In this document: one piece after another, positions 9,107-16,718 of the stretch
How positions within the stretch are numbered: position 1 is the first letter of the stretch
Layout: each line of letters opens with the position of its first letter
NCBI GenBank assembly: GCA_050874905.1
Contig: JBNMLP010000013.1
Location: 1 to 64,000, forward strand
DNA from: NC2004 sp050874905
GTDB taxonomy: Bacteria > Bacillota > Clostridia > Lachnospirales > Lachnospiraceae
Direction: 5' to 3'
Length of the DNA: 64,000 nucleotides
Made by a program: the position numbers and the translations under genes
Notes under the pieces: generated by a model
The model's database searches: none
What the model saw: only the letters and a program-made list of their open reading frames with translations
Told to the model about the DNA's origin: nothing

Positions 9107-10048
9107 ATGGCACAGCAGTATTTATTTGGCGTAGATTTAGGTGGTACAACCGTAAAGATGGGACTGTTTGAGAAGGACGGAACCTTACTCGAAAAGTGGG
9201 AGATCAAAACCCGCAAAGAGGATAACGGTTCTTACATATTAGGAGACATTGCAGATTCCATCAAAGCAAAGATGGAAGAAAAGAAACTGGAGAAATCCGA
9301 TGTGATCGGTGTTGGAATGGGCGTTCCGGGGCCGGTGAAAGAGGATGGTACCGTTATGAAATGTGCCAACCTTGGATGGGGCATTTTCAATGTAGAAGAG
9401 GAACTTAATAAGCTGGTCAATTTAAAAGTACAGGTTGGTAACGATGCCAATGTTGCAGCTCTTGGCGAGATGTGGCAGGGCGGCGGAAAAGGCTATCACG
9501 ACATGGTGATGGTAACACTGGGTACCGGTGTTGGCGGTGGTATCATCGTAAATGGTAAGATGGTCTATGGTGTACATGGAGCCGGTGGAGAGATCGGACA
9601 CATGAAAGTAGACAATGATGAGACCGATGTATGCGGATGTGGCAAGAAGGGCTGTTTAGAGCAGTATTCTTCTGCTACCGGAATCGTTCGTCTGGCAAAG
9701 AAAGCACTGGCACAGTCTGAGGAGCCATCTAAACTTCGGGAACTTGCAGAAGTGACTGCAAAGGATATTTTTGATCTTGCAAGAGAAAAAGATGCGCTGG
9801 CAATGCAGTGTGTAGAGACGCTGGGGTCTTACCTTGGAACAGCGATCGCAAACATTTCCGCAGTTGTTGATCCGGAAGTCATCGTGATTGGTGGCGGTGT
9901 GAGCCGTGCCGGAGATATTCTGATCGATAATGTACGCAAGTATTACCGTGAAAATGCATTCCACGCATGTAGGGATGCCCAGTTTGCTGTTGCTTCTTTA
10001 GGAAATGATGCCGGTATTTACGGAGGAGCGAAACTGATCCTTGATTAG
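9107..10048 (+). CDS. glcK: ROK-family glucokinase
   Basis: A 313-aa cytosolic kinase that phosphorylates glucose with ATP. It shows the phosphate loop DLGGTTVKMG near the start, the NDANVAALGE catalytic stretch, the GEIGHM histidine and the zinc-binding CGCGKKGC motif that is missing from the ROK kinase at 1431. AGGAGG precedes the ATG by 7 nt. It follows hprK by 11 nt and ends at a strong terminator. Confidence 0.93.
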   Translation: MAQQYLFGVDLGGTTVKMGLFEKDGTLLEKWEIKTRKEDNGSYILGDIADSIKAKMEEKKLEKSDVIGVGMGVPGPVKEDGTVMKCANLGWGIFNVEEELNKLVNLKVQVGNDANVAALGEMWQGGGKGYHDMVMVTLGTGVGGGIIVNGKMVYGVHGAGGEIGHMKVDNDETDVCGCGKKGCLEQYSSATGIVRLAKKALAQSEEPSKLRELAEVTAKDIFDLAREKDALAMQCVETLGSYLGTAIANISAVVDPEVIVIGGGVSRAGDILIDNVRKYYRENAFHACRDAQFAVASLGNDAGIYGGAKLILD

Positions 10049-10080
10049 CAGTTCATTACAAGGGTTTTTGAAATATGTGC

Positions 10081-10117
10081 AAAAAGTCCAATCCAACTTG
10101 AGGATTGGACTTTTTTT
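10081..10117 (+). terminator. Rho-independent terminator after glcK
   Basis: Stem AAAAGTCCAATCC / GGATTGGACTTTTTTT with a short loop closes the hprK-glcK operon. Confidence 0.9.
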
Positions 10118-10132
10118 AGGCATTTTTGAATA

Positions 10133-10161
10133 TTGAAAGCCCTAACTACATATTGTATCAT
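10133..10161 (+). promoter_or_regulatory. Predicted murB promoter
   Basis: TTGAAA (10133-10138), 17-bp spacer, TATCAT (10156-10161), 65 bp before the murB start. Confidence 0.65.
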
Positions 10162-10225
10162 AGTAGATAGAGTGCGTAGATTCTGTGGTTCGCGCCTCTT
10201 TCTAAAAAACCTAGGGAGGACAGCC

Positions 10226-11146
10226 ATGAAAGAGTTTATTGATGCACTAAAACAGGCAGTGGGCGTTCAAAACGTCTTATGTCAGGAACAGATGAAGGAA
10301 CATACCACATTTCGTGTGGGAGGTCCGGCAGAATACTATGTCAGCGTGACGAAAAAAGAGCAGCTGCAAAAAGGACTTCTCTGCTGCAGAGAGTATCAGG
10401 TGCCTTATGTGGTGCTTGGAAATGGCAGCAACGTATTAGTGTCAGATGCCGGGATATCCGGTGTCGTCTTTCAGATGAGTGCGCAGTTTTCTGCATTGTC
10501 CTATGAGGAAAAAGGGGAGCAGGTCTATGTGACGGCTGAGGCAGGAGCGTTGCTTGGCAGGATTGGACAGGCTGTCTATCAGGAAGGCTTGACGGGCTTT
10601 GAATGGGCAGCAGGAATTCCGGGGACAATCGGTGGTGCCGTATATATGAATGCGGGTGCATATGGCGGAGAAATGAAAGATATTGTGACCTCTGTTACGA
10701 TATTAGATAAGGATCTCACATACAAAACACTTGCAGTGGAGGACCTTGCGCTGGGGTACCGCCAGAGTGCTCTGATGGAAGAAGAAGCTTATGTGGTATC
10801 TGTGACATTTGCTTTACAAAAAGGTGACAAAGATGCGATTAAGGCAAGGATGGAGGAACTAATGCGCAAGCGGTTAGAAAAACAGCCGCTCAATTATCCG
10901 AGTGCCGGTTCAACTTTTAAACGTCCGGAAGGCTACTTTGCCGGAAAGCTGATCGAAGATGCAGGACTGCGTGGATTCCGGGTAGGAGGAGCGCAGGTAT
11001 CAGAAAAACATTGTGGATTTGTGATCAATGAAAAAAATGCCACAGCCAAGGATATTTATGATCTGACCAATGAGGTGCGTGCCATTGTGGAAGAAAAGTT
11101 TGGTGTCACCTTAGAGCGTGAGATCCGGCTGCTGGGTGAATTTTAA
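10226..11146 (+). CDS. murB: UDP-N-acetylenolpyruvoylglucosamine reductase
   Basis: A 306-aa FAD/NADPH enzyme making UDP-MurNAc for peptidoglycan in the cytosol. FAD-binding motifs TFRVGGPAEYY and VLGNGSNVLVSD are followed by GTIGGAVYMNAGAYG; the catalytic serine lies in YPSAGSTFKRP, and the conserved EREIRLLG is at the C-terminus. The start at 10226 is set by AGGGAGGA; the open frame upstream has no SD. First gene of murB-rapZ-whiA-crh. Confidence 0.95.
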   Translation: MKEFIDALKQAVGVQNVLCQEQMKEHTTFRVGGPAEYYVSVTKKEQLQKGLLCCREYQVPYVVLGNGSNVLVSDAGISGVVFQMSAQFSALSYEEKGEQVYVTAEAGALLGRIGQAVYQEGLTGFEWAAGIPGTIGGAVYMNAGAYGGEMKDIVTSVTILDKDLTYKTLAVEDLALGYRQSALMEEEAYVVSVTFALQKGDKDAIKARMEELMRKRLEKQPLNYPSAGSTFKRPEGYFAGKLIEDAGLRGFRVGGAQVSEKHCGFVINEKNATAKDIYDLTNEVRAIVEEKFGVTLEREIRLLGEF

Positions 11147-11180
11147 AATAGTTTGAAATACAGAAAAGGAGGAAGATGCC

Positions 11181-12059
11181 ATGCGTTTTGTCATTGTATC
11201 CGGAATGTCCGGAGCGGGAAAAAGTACAGCACTGAAAATGTTAGAAGATGCCGGATATTTCTGTGTGGATAATCTTCCCATCCAGTTTATAAAAACCTTT
11301 GCTGCAACTGCAAAGGAAAAAGAAACAGAGCAGCAGAATGTTGCCATTGGAGTAGATATCCGAAGTGGTAAAGATTTAGAGCAGTTGGAAGGAATCTTAA
11401 GTGAGATCAGAAAGTTGAAATATGACTATGAGCTTCTGTATCTGGATGCCAGTGACGAAGTACTGGTACGTCGATACAAGGAGACCCGACGCAGACATCC
11501 ACTTGCTCAAAACTCCAGAATTGAAAATGGAATTTTATTAGAACGGGAAAAAACCGCATTTTTAAAGCGGGAGGCTACCTACATATTAGATACCAGCACG
11601 ATGCTCACAAGAGAGCTGAAAATGGAGCTGGATAAAATTTTTGTGGAAGAAGAGAAATACCGTAACATTTTTATCACGGTACTTTCCTTTGGATTTAAAT
11701 ATGGTATTCCGGCAGACAGTGATCTCGTATTTGATGTACGATTTTTGCCGAATCCCTATTATGTGACTGAGCTTCGGCATTTGACGGGCAATGATGAACC
11801 GATCAAACAGTTTGTGACGAAGAGTGGAGAGGCGGATGCCTTTTTGGAAAAGCTGACGGATATGATGGACTTTCTGATTCCGAGATACCAGAAGGAAGGA
11901 AAATATCAGTTGGTGATCAGCATTGGATGTACCGGTGGCAAGCACCGGTCGGTAGCGATGGCAAATGGTCTTTATCAGGCTCTCAAGGAGCAGGGCTACA
12001 GCGTGAAGATTGAACACCGCGATATTGAAAAGGATGCCATTGTAAAAGGTGAAAGATGA
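11181..12059 (+). CDS. rapZ: RNase adapter RapZ/YvcJ-like nucleotide-binding protein
   Basis: A 292-aa P-loop protein. Walker A GMSGAGKS is at residues 8-15, and the C-terminal domain has the signature IGCTGGKHRSV. In enterobacteria RapZ guides RNase E to the GlmZ sRNA; in Firmicutes (YvcJ) the role is less clear and has been linked to competence and cell-envelope metabolism. AAAAGGAGG precedes the ATG. It lies between murB and whiA, the usual Firmicute arrangement. Confidence 0.93.
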   Translation: MRFVIVSGMSGAGKSTALKMLEDAGYFCVDNLPIQFIKTFAATAKEKETEQQNVAIGVDIRSGKDLEQLEGILSEIRKLKYDYELLYLDASDEVLVRRYKETRRRHPLAQNSRIENGILLEREKTAFLKREATYILDTSTMLTRELKMELDKIFVEEEKYRNIFITVLSFGFKYGIPADSDLVFDVRFLPNPYYVTELRHLTGNDEPIKQFVTKSGEADAFLEKLTDMMDFLIPRYQKEGKYQLVISIGCTGGKHRSVAMANGLYQALKEQGYSVKIEHRDIEKDAIVKGER

Positions 12060-12070
12060 GGTGAGAAGAC

Positions 12071-13024
12071 ATGTCATTTTCCCGTGAAGTGAAGGAAGAA
12101 CTGGCTTCAAACCTGCCCAAAGCAAGACATTGTCAATTAGCCGAGATCGGTGCGATCCTTAGTATGTGCGGCATCATCAGTCTGTCACAGGAATATGGAG
12201 CGGAGATCGAAGTGCGGACGGAGAACTCTGCTGTTGCAAGAAAGTTTCATGCACTTGTATTCCGTTGCTTTCACGTACGTCCACAGGTGTTAGTGCGAAG
12301 TCATTCCAGCAACCGCCGGGTGCATACTTACATTCAGACGATTGCAGATCACGAGGAAGCGGAACGCATTTTAAAGGCGACGAAGCTGATGCGTCATGAC
12401 GGTGAGATGGACACGTATCTGACGATCATTGATCCGCTCTTGACCAAACGTTCCTGTTGTAAGCGTGCCTTTATCCGTGGCTGCTTTTTGGCGACAGGTT
12501 CGATCACGGAGCCGGAGAAATCATATCATTTTGAGATTGTCTGTAACGACGAAACCAAAGCCGGGCAGCTAAGGCAGATCATGAATTGCTTTGATCTGGA
12601 AGCCAAGATTGTAGAACGCAAAAATTATTATGTGGTCTATATCAAGGAGGGCGCTAAGATCGTGGATGCGCTGAATGTGATGGAAGCGCATGTGTGCATG
12701 ATGAAGCTGGAAAATATCCGTATCGTCAAGGAGATGCGAAACAGTGTAAACCGCAGAGTCAACTGTGAGACTGCCAACATTAATAAAACGGTATCGGCAG
12801 CCGTCAAACAGGTAGAAGACATTTTATATATCAAAGAGCATATGGGATTCAGCAATCTGTCAGACAGTTTGCGGCAGATGGCAGAGCTTCGGTTAAAAGA
12901 ACCGGATGCACCATTAAAAGATCTGGGAACCATGCTTAATCCACCGGTAGGGAAATCCGGTGTTAACCATAGATTAAGAAAACTAAGTAACATTGCAAAT
13001 GAGTTAAGGGAACATAACTCGTAG
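12071..13024 (+). CDS. whiA: DNA-binding protein WhiA
   Basis: A 317-aa protein with an N-terminal LAGLIDADG-like fold that has lost nuclease function (RGCFLATGSITEPEKSYHFE) and a C-terminal HTH (region around LKDLGTMLNPPVGKSGVNHRL). In Firmicutes WhiA affects cell division and nucleoid positioning; in actinobacteria it activates sporulation genes. It starts 11 nt after rapZ with SD GAGGTGAG. Confidence 0.95.
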   Translation: MSFSREVKEELASNLPKARHCQLAEIGAILSMCGIISLSQEYGAEIEVRTENSAVARKFHALVFRCFHVRPQVLVRSHSSNRRVHTYIQTIADHEEAERILKATKLMRHDGEMDTYLTIIDPLLTKRSCCKRAFIRGCFLATGSITEPEKSYHFEIVCNDETKAGQLRQIMNCFDLEAKIVERKNYYVVYIKEGAKIVDALNVMEAHVCMMKLENIRIVKEMRNSVNRRVNCETANINKTVSAAVKQVEDILYIKEHMGFSNLSDSLRQMAELRLKEPDAPLKDLGTMLNPPVGKSGVNHRLRKLSNIANELREHNS

Positions 13025-13037
13025 TAAGGAGGATACC

Positions 13038-13292
13038 ATGACAACAAGAAAGATGGAGATTCAGCTTCCAACCGGATTAGAGGCAAGACCGCTGGCCATG
13101 CTGGTGCAGGTGGCAAGCCAGTTTGAAAGCAAGATCTACGTGGAATCAGAAGATAAGAAGATCAATGCAAAGAGCATCATGGGAATGATGGGGCTCGGTC
13201 TGGCAACAGGGGAAGAAATCCAGATTATGGCCGACGGTGCAGATGAAGAAGCTGCCTTAGACAGCATCGAAAAGTACCTGAGTAATAAATAA
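13038..13292 (+). CDS. crh: Crh-like HPr paralogue (Glu at position 15, Ser46 kept)
   Basis: An 84-aa HPr-fold protein. Aligned with HPr, position 15, the phosphoenolpyruvate-dependent His, is Glu (GLEARP), so it cannot carry PTS phosphate. Ser46 is retained in KSIMGMMGLG, the HprK target. This is the defining pattern of Crh, the catabolite-repression cofactor of CcpA, although B. subtilis Crh has Gln15. Its position after whiA matches the Bacillus yvcJ-yvcK-yvcL-crh order, and hprK is on the same strand 4 kb upstream. SD AAGGAGG. Confidence 0.88.
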   Translation: MTTRKMEIQLPTGLEARPLAMLVQVASQFESKIYVESEDKKINAKSIMGMMGLGLATGEEIQIMADGADEEAALDSIEKYLSNK

Positions 13293-13315
13293 AAAGAAAT
13301 AATAAGAAGTAAAAG

Positions 13316-13379
13316 GATGCGAAATTCTTTATCCCGCCCGGATGACAGGAGGGAAAAGGAGCTTCGCATCTTTTTTTAT
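13316..13379. terminator. Terminator between crh and the kinase operon
   Basis: A long stem: GATGCGAA pairs with TTCGCATC followed by seven T. An inner arm TTTATCCC / GGGAAAAG extends it. It overlaps the stop of the convergent kinase gene and may act both ways. Confidence 0.75.
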
Positions 13380-14887
13380 TCGATTTCAAAGGAATTACTT
13401 TTGGGTTTGGTTTTGATCTGAAAATCCTGATCTTTGGTGGCTGCTTCCGTAGTTTTCTTCTGCCTGGCAGCTTCTGTAGTTGCCGGGGCTTTCGTTGTTT
13501 TCTCCGGTTGATTTAAGCTATCCGTGGTCTGCTCTGTGGTCTTTTCCTCCTTTTGTCCCAGACTGACTGTGAGTGTGATGGAGGTGATCGATCCGGCATA
13601 AAAAGTGGTCCCGTATGCAATGGACTGGTCACATACATAGCCTTTTTTGGTATCCTTCCGGTAGGCGTTTTCAACCTTGATCTGTAAGGCAGGATCAAGG
13701 AGGTTGATCTTTTCTTTTGCCTTTTGTTCTGTAAGTCCGATGACATTTTCCATGGTCAGCTGGTTGGCAGACTCTGTCGTATTGGAGGAGGTGGTAGAGG
13801 AAACTGCCACCTTTTTTGCTGTATGCTCTTGCAGATCTTTGTTGTGATTGGCCAAGAGGACCATACCACCAGAAAAGAGGAGCAAAACGAGCAGGAGCAG
13901 AAATGCTGGCAGGCGTTTTGGGGAACGATGCCTTTTTTTAAAAAATGGCATTTTTGCAGAAGCAGGCAGGTCGATCACGGTGTGATTTTGTTCCGCTGTT
14001 TCCGGATGGGTGAGTGCATAAGAAAGTTGTTCTGCGGTTTTATAGCGGTCAGCGGGATTTAAGGAAAGCCCCCGTTCCAGCACACTGGCAATGTGTGGCG
14101 AAATGTTGACCAGAGCAGACAACGGCACAAATGCAACGTTTTGCAGCCGCTCCAAAGCAGGAACCGGTGCATGTCCGGACAAGGCGAAATACATAGTTGC
14201 ACAAAGCGCATAGATGTCACTCCATGTTCCGATGTTACCGGAGGATTGATACTGTTCCGGTGGAGCATAGCTTTTTTTCAGGATGATCGTATGGTTCTTA
14301 GGAGAAGCAAGAAACCGTTCTTTGGCGGCACCAAAGTCGATGAGGGTAAGACGGTTATCCATTCCAAGGATCAGGTTATCCGGACTGATGTCACGGTGAA
14401 TAAGTCCTTTTTCATGGAGCATTTTCAGGGAACGCAGCAGTGGCAGAAACAGATCTAAAAGCTCCGAAGCAGAAAGCACGCCATTGGCAGATACATACTG
14501 CTCAAGCGTCGGACCATCAATGTATTCCATGATAAGATATGCGGTGTGATGCTCTTTGAAGAAATCATAGACATGTACAATACCGGGAAGCTCCTGACAT
14601 TCCTTCAGGATCCGCGCCTCCTCTAAAAAATGTGCATGTCCGGATGCAAATTCCCGGGCGCAGGAAGGAAGCGGCTGCACGTAAAAAAGATCCTGCTTAT
14701 CCACCCGTTTGGCAAGATCAGAAGGAAAATATTCTTTTATCGCTACGATGTTTCCGGTGGCGAGCTCTGTGGCCTGATAGATGATGGCAAATCCTCCCTT
14801 ACCGAGAATCTGTTCGATGCGGTAGGAGTGGTTTAAAATGCTGCCGGCAGGCAGGGCATAATCCCCGCTGATCGGTGTATCCTGCAT
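13376..14887 (-). CDS. PASTA-domain Ser/Thr protein kinase
   Basis: A 503-aa membrane kinase. Cytoplasmic kinase domain: glycine loop GKGGFAIIYQA (29-39), ATP lysine K51, HRD at 164-166, DFG at 184-186. A positively charged juxtamembrane stretch (KKRHRSPKR) precedes one transmembrane helix (near residues 330-350). Outside is a single PASTA-like repeat (from TMENVIGLTEQKAKEKI) and a low-complexity Thr/Lys tail. PASTA kinases sense muropeptides or lipid II and control wall growth; several PASTA repeats are usual, so one is a minimal form. The ATG at 14887 has AAAGGAGGT; the frame is open 63 nt upstream without an SD. Third gene of a minus-strand operon with two FHA proteins. Confidence 0.88.
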   Translation of the reverse strand: MQDTPISGDYALPAGSILNHSYRIEQILGKGGFAIIYQATELATGNIVAIKEYFPSDLAKRVDKQDLFYVQPLPSCAREFASGHAHFLEEARILKECQELPGIVHVYDFFKEHHTAYLIMEYIDGPTLEQYVSANGVLSASELLDLFLPLLRSLKMLHEKGLIHRDISPDNLILGMDNRLTLIDFGAAKERFLASPKNHTIILKKSYAPPEQYQSSGNIGTWSDIYALCATMYFALSGHAPVPALERLQNVAFVPLSALVNISPHIASVLERGLSLNPADRYKTAEQLSYALTHPETAEQNHTVIDLPASAKMPFFKKRHRSPKRLPAFLLLLVLLLFSGGMVLLANHNKDLQEHTAKKVAVSSTTSSNTTESANQLTMENVIGLTEQKAKEKINLLDPALQIKVENAYRKDTKKGYVCDQSIAYGTTFYAGSITSITLTVSLGQKEEKTTEQTTDSLNQPEKTTKAPATTEAARQKKTTEAATKDQDFQIKTKPKSNSFEIE

Positions 14888-14913
14888 GAAAATACCTCCT
14901 TTTGTCAGGGAAG

Positions 14914-15417
14914 CTAGTTGGTCTGATCCCAGTGAAAAGATGCGTTGCAAAAGGCAGCAAATGTAAGCATGCAGCTTCCGAGCGTGAGCGTGTCACGATC
15001 CTTCAAAAGAGTCGGTGCGTGACATTCCTGCTCCTTGATTTTCACGGTGGCATTTGCAGTTAACGTAAAGGTGTAGTCGTGTGGATCATAGGTGATGACG
15101 GCGTGGTTTTCTCTGGATACGCTGTTTTCATAAAGCAGACTGACATCCATTGCGGTCGAACGTCCAATGTGGTTTGCTCCCTCTCTGAGAGGAAAGCTTT
15201 CACCGAGCATGTTTCCACTGGTGCAGACCAGCCAGCCCACCGTTTTTTGAAGGGCGTGGCTGATCTGTTTGACAGCATTTCCAGAAGGAACGGCAGTCGC
15301 TATAGCTGTCTGATCCTCAGTGGAAAGTGCGACAACAGGAATATGATCACAGTGTGGGCAGGAGAGGAATTTGTCTTTGTCATAATAGTGTCCCTGAGGG
15401 CATTTGGCCATATTCAT
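14914..15417 (-). CDS. Zinc-ribbon FHA-domain protein
   Basis: A 167-aa cytosolic protein. N-terminus: CPQGHYYD...CPHC, a likely zinc ribbon. C-terminal half: an FHA phosphothreonine-binding domain with GR (HIGRS), SREN-H (SVSRENHAVI) and beta-strand pattern. FHA proteins beside Ser/Thr kinases commonly bind the autophosphorylated kinase or its substrates. It sits 26 nt before the kinase and 41 nt after the FHA response regulator. The start may be 15417 or the second ATG at 15411; AAGGATC lies upstream. Confidence 0.8.
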   Translation of the reverse strand: MNMAKCPQGHYYDKDKFLSCPHCDHIPVVALSTEDQTAIATAVPSGNAVKQISHALQKTVGWLVCTSGNMLGESFPLREGANHIGRSTAMDVSLLYENSVSRENHAVITYDPHDYTFTLTANATVKIKEQECHAPTLLKDRDTLTLGSCMLTFAAFCNASFHWDQTN

Positions 15418-15458
15418 AATGTAGATCCTTTCTAGTATCAGCAGTGTGTGTCAGTTGG

Positions 15459-16505
15459 TCATGCAAGCCTGTAAACAGTCTCCAGATCTCCAAAGCTTAG
15501 TGTGGTATCCTTTGGCAGCGTGTATGTAATGCCGGGAACCAGACGCTTTGACTGTTCAATATAGGTGCCATTGCTGGAATAGTCTGTTACTTCATATTCC
15601 TGCCGGTCGGCGTGATATAAAAGCTCGCAGTGCAGGCGGCTCGCCAGCGGATAGTTGATCGGAATGTCTGCCGCCCCCGCTTGTCTGCCAATCGTGATCG
15701 TTTGCTCCGGACAGATGCGGATGATGGAACCAAGGTAAGCTCCCTTTGTGCAAATGAGCGCGCCATAATTCTTCTTTTTTTCTCCGACGGTAGGAGGAGT
15801 GCCGACAGGGTACTGTTTTCCCTTGCTTAGAACTTCCTTTATCACATTCTGGTAGCGGCGGCTGATCGGTATTTTTTCTTCGGCGATCTGTAGAGAGGTC
15901 AGAGAAGAACCTGTGATATGGCGTAAGGACACCAGAAAACTCTGGTGACAACGCACAAATCCATAGTCGCAAAGAGAAGTCTCTAATTCATTGAGTTTCT
16001 GGTAACTGATGTAATCCTGACGGGAAGTGTGTATAATGACCGTATGTCCCTTGCTTTCCGCATACTGGATCAAAGGAATCGAGATATTTTGTTTCTGCCC
16101 CTTACAGGTGACGGGCAGAAATTGCGAGAAAGTGTGAAGATCCTTTAAGTAACGCTGCAATTCCAAAGAAATATCCACCTCTGATACCGGCTTCAGCAGA
16201 TAGGCAAAGGTGTGATAATGATAGGACTGATAAACAAAATCCTTGGATGCGGTAATGAAAATAATATCTGTAGGGATTTCATTGGAAAAAATATACTGGA
16301 TCGTCTGTAATCCGCCTTTGACCATAATATCCATAAATAAGAGCTGGCAGTCAAAGGTATGCTCCGCTATGGCGTTTTGAATCTCGCTGCTGCTTGAAAA
16401 GCTTTGTGTTTCCCAGTCATCAATGGAAAAAAGTGTGTCCCGGATAATCTTATAAAGCTTATCTACAAATGTTTTGTCTTCGTCTAAAATTCCGATTTTT
16501 ATCAT
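15459..16505 (-). CDS. LytTR response regulator fused to a C-terminal FHA domain
   Basis: A 348-aa regulator with three modules. A receiver domain has acidic pocket D8/E9/D10, phospho-acceptor D59 (LLFMDIMV) and KP switch lysine (YLLKPVSE). A LytTR DNA-binding domain follows (about 140-235, IQYAESKGHTVIIHT and FVRCHQSFLVS). An FHA domain ends it (about 250-345: TIGRQ, SRLHCELL, DYSSNGTY). LytTR regulators normally stop after the DNA-binding domain, so the FHA tail is unusual and links a two-component input to the neighbouring Ser/Thr kinase. No histidine kinase is adjacent. ATG at 16505 is preferred (AGGTG upstream) over the GTG at 16514. Confidence 0.85.
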   Translation of the reverse strand: MIKIGILDEDKTFVDKLYKIIRDTLFSIDDWETQSFSSSSEIQNAIAEHTFDCQLLFMDIMVKGGLQTIQYIFSNEIPTDIIFITASKDFVYQSYHYHTFAYLLKPVSEVDISLELQRYLKDLHTFSQFLPVTCKGQKQNISIPLIQYAESKGHTVIIHTSRQDYISYQKLNELETSLCDYGFVRCHQSFLVSLRHITGSSLTSLQIAEEKIPISRRYQNVIKEVLSKGKQYPVGTPPTVGEKKKNYGALICTKGAYLGSIIRICPEQTITIGRQAGAADIPINYPLASRLHCELLYHADRQEYEVTDYSSNGTYIEQSKRLVPGITYTLPKDTTLSFGDLETVYRLA

Positions 16506-16540
16506 GCCTGTCACCTGTCACTCTATGTTTTGCTTAAGCT

Positions 16541-16569
16541 AGTATAGCATAGTTTAAGAGAATAGGCAA
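16541..16569 (-). promoter_or_regulatory. Promoter of the regulator-FHA-kinase operon
   Basis: Minus strand TTGCCT (16569-16564), 17-bp spacer, TATACT (16546-16541) with an extended TGC; about 36 bp upstream of the start. Confidence 0.65.
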
Positions 16570-16644
16570 TTTATAGATGAGATGCTAAATTTGCCAAATC
16601 AGGTGTTAACTTTGCTTTATTTTGTGCATAAAGAGTATTTTTTA

Positions 16645-16673
16645 TTTAAAAAAAACAATATTATTGGTATAAT
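16645..16673 (+). promoter_or_regulatory. Promoter of the first LRR surface protein
   Basis: TTTAAA, 17-bp spacer, TATAAT (16668-16673) with extended TGG; divergent from the kinase-operon promoter about 75 bp away. Confidence 0.65.
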
Positions 16674-16718
16674 CAATGTGGGAGTGATTTCAAATGAGAG
16701 AAGGAGCCTGGTAAGAAA

